Both the position numbers and the translations under genes were made by a program. A stretch of 9,292 nt of DNA, from the NCBI GenBank assembly GCA_021202305.1, contig JAJQDG010000179.1, positions 1 to 9,292 of the forward strand, in the 5' to 3' direction. How positions within the stretch are numbered: the stretch's first letter is position 1; each line of letters starts with the position of its first letter. Positions 6,175 to 9,292 of this stretch are shown here, one piece after another. The notes beneath the pieces are model-generated. The model was not told where the DNA came from. It saw only the letters and a list, made by a program, of their open reading frames with translations, and did no database searches. The DNA is from Candidatus Gastranaerophilales bacterium. GTDB lineage: Bacteria; Cyanobacteriota; Vampirovibrionia; Gastranaerophilales; Gastranaerophilaceae.

Positions 6175-8475
6175 TTAATTGGAGCATAATTCGCGGATGG
6201 AATTTACATCTGCGGTTTGCAGATATTCCTTAAAATCGCTTACTTTTTTGAATTCTTCTTTATAGATGTTATATAGTGAATTTGAATGTATAAGCTCAAG
6301 TTTTGGCGGAGAAACAAAAATAATTCTGTTTTCATCGGTAATTTTTATATAGCCCGTTTTTTCCAACAATTCAAGCAGAATATTTGTACACTGCTCATCA
6401 AGCCCCGCATTTTCTGCAAGCTGTTCAAAATCAATAACGCCGTTTTTTTTGTTTGATGCAAATTTCAGCATTCCGCATATTGTTGTAATATAATCGTCAG
6501 GATTTTTAGAAAACGGTGCATTCATAATATGAACAATTTTTGGTCTTGCATTTTCAATTATTTCCCTTAATCTGTCAATACATGGAGGAAAATCAAACAG
6601 CATAATTATTTTTTGCTCGCTCAAAAAAGAATTTACTGCATTGTTTTTAATATCCGGATAATCATTAATTAATTCCTTAGTGCGCGCAGTTGCTGCCCAT
6701 ACCTTAACGCCGCCCTTTTTTTGTGCAAGGTACTCGTTAATTTTTGGTAAAATGCCTGTTTTTTGTCTGTGGTCAAATATTTTGACACCGGAAGAATCGG
6801 CTTCATTTGCTTTTTCATTCAAAATGCGCTCAGCAACAAGTTTAATTGAAACTTCATCATTGTATTTGTTCAATTCAGGTCTGAAAATGAAATCAATATC
6901 GCCGCCTTCAGGAATTGCAATTATTTTTTTCTTCCAAAAAACACAGTTAAATTCTTTTTTATCTTTCAAAACAGTAAATGATAAATGATTGTAATCTTTG
7001 CCTATTTGTTTTTGCGAAATAAGTTTTGCTCCTTTAAAAAGAAATACGGGATATTTATTTTGAGCGCCGAAAGGCTCCATTTGCTCTATTTCATTGATTA
7101 ATTTGAAAGTTATATCAGAAGAATTCAATTCCATGTCAACATCAATTACATTTATAATTTTTGTATCATCCTTCATGTTTCTAACAGCTTCAACTATGCG
7201 CATTTTTAGAGTTTCAATATCAATCATTTTTAAATCCGCAGAAAATCCCCCTGCAAAAGCATGTCCGCCAAAGCCTGTAAAACAATCTTCAATAGATTTT
7301 AAAATCTTTGATATATCGTATCCTGATGTACCCCTGATTGAACAGCGTAAGATTTCTTTATCATCTTTAGTAATCAGAAAAACAGGTACATGAAATTTTT
7401 CTACAAGCCTTGAAGCGACTATGCCTATTATTCCTAAATGCCAATTTTCATTAAATAAAACAATGGCATCAGATGTGTTATTTATCATCAAAAGCGCTTC
7501 TTCATATATTTTTTCGCAAAGCCCCTGTCTGATTTTATTCAAAGCATCCAATTTTTCAATTGTCATATCAATTGCAAGAGGGTTATCCTCCAAGAGCAAT
7601 TTTAATGAAATATCGGGGCTGTCAAGACGTCCCGCCGCATTAATTCTGGGCGCAAGTATAAACGCAACATCTTCGCTTTTTATTTTGCGATTTAATTTTT
7701 GAAGGCAGAATAAACGCGAAATGCCTTTATTTAAGCCCTTATTCATTTCTTTCAGACCCTTTGCCGCAATTATCCTGTTTTCGCCGAGCAAAGGAACAAT
7801 GTCAGAAATTGTTCCGACACAAGATAAAAGAACCAATTCTTTTTTGAGTTCGCTGAATTTATCGCCCAAAAGGGCGCAGGCAAGTTTTAGCGCAACGCCC
7901 GCACCCGATAAATAGGAATTTTTCTCAATTTCAGAAATTGAAAGCGAACTTTTAAGCGAATTTTTAGCGAGCGGATTTAAAATACAATCTGCTTCAGGAA
8001 GAATTTCAGGAGGTTCATGGTGATCTGTAATGATAGTTTTTACACCCATCGATTTTATTAATTTTATTTCTTTTGCGTTTGAAATACCGCAGTCTACCGT
8101 AATTAGAACTTTTATATTATTTTTTGATTTTTGAGTTAAAAGTTCGGCTAAATTTATTCCATGCCCCAAATTTGCACGGTCAGGCAAAAAATAAGAATAG
8201 TTTGCACCGAGTGCGTCTAAAGTTTTAGAAAGAATGGAAGTTGATGTAACTCCGTCTGCATCAAAATCGCCCCACACCAAAATTTTTTCTTTATTTGATA
8301 TTGCATTTTGAATAATTTCAAGAGCATGCGGCATATCACTAAAAATAAAAGGGTCGGACATGGGCTGCTTTTCCGGATTTAAAAAAGCTTCTGTATCTGA
8401 AATTCCTCTTGCTTCAAGTATTAATTGTAAAACAGATTTATTTTCATCTTTTTTTGCCAGTAAATTCACATGCAT
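6175..8475 (-). CDS. recJ: Single-stranded-DNA-specific exonuclease RecJ
   Basis: A 766-residue RecJ, the 5'-3' single-strand exonuclease of recombination and mismatch or base-excision repair in the cytoplasm. The DHH domain shows WGDFDADGVTST (68-79), ITVDCGIS (125-132), the eponymous DHHEPP (151-156) and GTISDIVPL (221-229), whose Asp residues bind Mn2+. A linker with RINAAGRLDSP (277-287) leads to the DHHA1 domain with GIIGIVASRL (348-357) and GFGGHAFAGGFS (401-412). An OB-fold DNA-binding region (about 440-555) includes MEPFGAQNKYPVF (466-478). About 200 more C-terminal residues, found in many Gram-positive-like RecJs, appear to include a winged-helix segment (VIDFEQLAENAGL and following). 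All catalytic motifs are present, so it should be active. It is divergent from coaE and nearly touches the preceding convergent gene. The ATG at 8475 is the first in frame after a strong ribosome site at unusually long distance. Confidence 0.95.
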   Translation of the reverse strand: MHVNLLAKKDENKSVLQLILEARGISDTEAFLNPEKQPMSDPFIFSDMPHALEIIQNAISNKEKILVWGDFDADGVTSTSILSKTLDALGANYSYFLPDRANLGHGINLAELLTQKSKNNIKVLITVDCGISNAKEIKLIKSMGVKTIITDHHEPPEILPEADCILNPLAKNSLKSSLSISEIEKNSYLSGAGVALKLACALLGDKFSELKKELVLLSCVGTISDIVPLLGENRIIAAKGLKEMNKGLNKGISRLFCLQKLNRKIKSEDVAFILAPRINAAGRLDSPDISLKLLLEDNPLAIDMTIEKLDALNKIRQGLCEKIYEEALLMINNTSDAIVLFNENWHLGIIGIVASRLVEKFHVPVFLITKDDKEILRCSIRGTSGYDISKILKSIEDCFTGFGGHAFAGGFSADLKMIDIETLKMRIVEAVRNMKDDTKIINVIDVDMELNSSDITFKLINEIEQMEPFGAQNKYPVFLFKGAKLISQKQIGKDYNHLSFTVLKDKKEFNCVFWKKKIIAIPEGGDIDFIFRPELNKYNDEVSIKLVAERILNEKANEADSSGVKIFDHRQKTGILPKINEYLAQKKGGVKVWAATARTKELINDYPDIKNNAVNSFLSEQKIIMLFDFPPCIDRLREIIENARPKIVHIMNAPFSKNPDDYITTICGMLKFASNKKNGVIDFEQLAENAGLDEQCTNILLELLEKTGYIKITDENRIIFVSPPKLELIHSNSLYNIYKEEFKKVSDFKEYLQTADVNSIRELCSN

Positions 8476-8489
8476 AACTAAAGTAAAAT

Positions 8490-8507
8490 CCTCCTTATTG
8501 AATTATA
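8490..8507 (-). promoter_or_regulatory. recJ -10 box and widely spaced ribosome site
   Basis: On the minus strand a perfect TATAAT (8502-8507) has no good -35 partner. It is followed by AAGGAGG (8490-8496), a full anti-16S match. The distance from AAGGAGG to the ATG at 8475 is 14 bases, longer than usual, and no ATG, GTG or TTG lies in frame between them. The predicted leader is about 20 bases. Confidence 0.4.
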
Positions 8508-8533
8508 CAACGTGTTTATAGTATTGTGTGATT

Positions 8534-9079
8534 ATGTTAAAAATTGCAATAACAGGCGGCATAGCATCGGGAAAATCTCTTGTATTGGATTTCTTTAAAA
8601 AGAAAGGCATGCAAACGCTTTCGCTTGATGAAACCGTGCATAAAATTTATGAAAATGATGAGTTTAAAAATAAACTTATAGAAATTTTTAATACAGATAA
8701 AAGAAATGAAATTGCAAAAATAGTCTTTAAAGATATAAAAAAACTGGAGCTGCTTGAAAATTTGATATACCCTTTTATACTTGATGAAATGCTGTTTTTT
8801 TTCAAAGGTAAAGATATTGTCTTTGTGGAAGCACCCATGCTTTATAAATCGGGTTTTGATAAATATTTTGATAAAATAATTTTTGTCGTAGCAGATGAAA
8901 TAACTAAAATAGAACGCCTTAAAAAATACAGAAATATGGGTGAAGAAGAAGCAAAACTCCGTATAATGGCACAATCGTTAAATAACAACAGCAAAAAAAA
9001 GTCTGATTTTATAATACGTAATAACGGAAAAATTGAACAGCTTGAAAAACAGTGCGAAGATATTTTTTTAAGGCTGTGA
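8534..9079 (+). CDS. coaE: Dephospho-CoA kinase
   Basis: The product (181 residues from the ATG at 8534) is a P-loop kinase of the CoaE family, which phosphorylates the 3'-OH of dephospho-CoA in the last step of coenzyme A synthesis. It shows the family start MLKIAITGG running into the P-loop GGIASGKS, LSLDETVH, IVFKD then LENLIYPFI, FVEAPMLYKSG, FDKIIFVVADEITKIERL, the lid-region RIMAQS and the closing SDFIIRNNG. It is slightly shorter than most members (about 200) and divergent: the usual His-Pro is Tyr-Pro, and the DxPLLFE strand reads EAPMLYK. An in-frame GTG at 8528 would add two residues, but the family start and codon preference favour 8534. No ribosome site precedes it. A weak TATAGT at 8517-8522 may be its -10 box, giving an almost leaderless message. 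Its last 12 bases overlap the convergent agmatinase gene. Confidence 0.88.
   Translation: MLKIAITGGIASGKSLVLDFFKKKGMQTLSLDETVHKIYENDEFKNKLIEIFNTDKRNEIAKIVFKDIKKLELLENLIYPFILDEMLFFFKGKDIVFVEAPMLYKSGFDKYFDKIIFVVADEITKIERLKKYRNMGEEEAKLRIMAQSLNNNSKKKSDFIIRNNGKIEQLEKQCEDIFLRL
9038..9076 (-). terminator. Possible weak hairpin terminator for the agmatinase-like gene
   Basis: CAGCTT (9038-9043) can pair with AAGGCTG at the other end, and AAAAA with the TTTTT run inside, around a loop of about 15 bases. On the minus strand it is followed by a short T-rich stretch. It lies within the 3' end of coaE and includes the agmatinase-family stop codon. The stem is AT-rich with a mismatch and a G-U pair, so the call is weak. 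Confidence 0.25.
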
Positions 9080-9292
9080 AAAAAGGCAGAGGGATTCCCT
9101 TATAAGTTTGCATGCCGTTGCCGTAGAAGTTTTTGAAATATCAATATCAGGCGCAAGTTCAACTATATCCATGCCGATAATATTAAAATTTTTAAGATAT
9201 TTAAGCCAGTTTATAAGTTCTAAATAATTCATGCCGCCGGCTTCGGGGGTTCCTGTGCCGCACATAAGAGAAGGGTCAAGAACGTCTAAATC
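9068..9292 (-). CDS. speB: Agmatinase/arginase (ureohydrolase) family protein, C-terminal part only
   Basis: The last 74 residues of a ureohydrolase are visible; the frame is open to the right edge, so the N-terminal part lies outside. The visible part starts at the manganese-binding DLDVLDP, whose first two Asp residues are metal ligands in this family, followed by the agmatinase-style GTGTPEAGGM. GMDIVELAPDID carries the conserved substrate-region Glu, and TATACKLIRESL is the final helix. Agmatinases cleave agmatine to putrescine and urea in polyamine synthesis. The TPE-x-GG form points to agmatinase over arginase, but the substrate-determining N-terminal half is not seen, so the symbol is tentative. 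The stop lies 12 bases inside the convergent coaE gene. An internal ATG at 9265 is not the start, because the conserved metal site lies upstream of it. Confidence 0.85.
   Translation of the reverse strand, partial: DLDVLDPSLMCGTGTPEAGGMNYLELINWLKYLKNFNIIGMDIVELAPDIDISKTSTATACKLIRESLCLFSQP

Noticed and set aside
6160..6185. Possible bidirectional terminator between the secreted-protein gene and recJ.
   Set aside because: CCAA and TTGG could pair, but the rest of the stem does not, and there is no T tract in either direction.
8537..8974. Minus-strand open frame of 145 codons opposite coaE.
   Set aside because: It is an antisense shadow with a Phe/Lys/Ile-rich product and no domain; coaE on the other strand carries the family motifs.

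Overview
The window is AT-rich, densely packed bacterial chromosome with housekeeping genes, short overlaps between neighbours, and no mobile element, CRISPR array, tRNA or rRNA that I can see. Lys/Asn/Ile-rich proteins, an Fe-S/radical-SAM gene pair, a CsaB-type pyruvyl transferase (usually tied to S-layer-homology cell-wall anchoring) and an exported coiled-coil protein suggest a low-GC anaerobe. A non-photosynthetic cyanobacterial relative (Gastranaerophilales/Vampirovibrionia-like) is my guess, but no marker here proves it.

Left block (minus strand, 1-3118): a promoter at about 3128-3155 drives three translationally overlapping genes. They are a PfkB-fold sugar-kinase-like protein that has lost its catalytic motif, a CsaB-like polysaccharide pyruvyl transferase, and a histidine-biosynthesis protein that joins HisA, HisI and HisE in one chain. 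The last is cut by the left edge. As read, this protein would carry out histidine steps 2, 3 and 4 in succession.

Middle block (plus strand, 3203-6171): a short-chain dehydrogenase/reductase overlaps a B12-binding-type radical SAM enzyme. A small single-cluster ferredoxin follows 88 bases later and may supply electrons to the radical SAM protein. After it comes a small secreted coiled-coil protein with its own strong promoter, whose -35 box overlaps the ferredoxin stop codon.

Right block (6175-9292): recJ (minus) is convergent with the secreted-protein gene, with three bases between them, and divergent from coaE (plus). coaE overlaps by 12 bases, tail to tail, the end of an agmatinase-family gene (minus) that runs off the right edge.

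The two observations most worth following are the HisA-HisI-HisE fusion and the apparent PfkB pseudokinase at the head of the csaB/his operon. The SDR/radical SAM/ferredoxin cassette has no assignable product. Nothing in the window looks like a defence system or other obviously new machinery.
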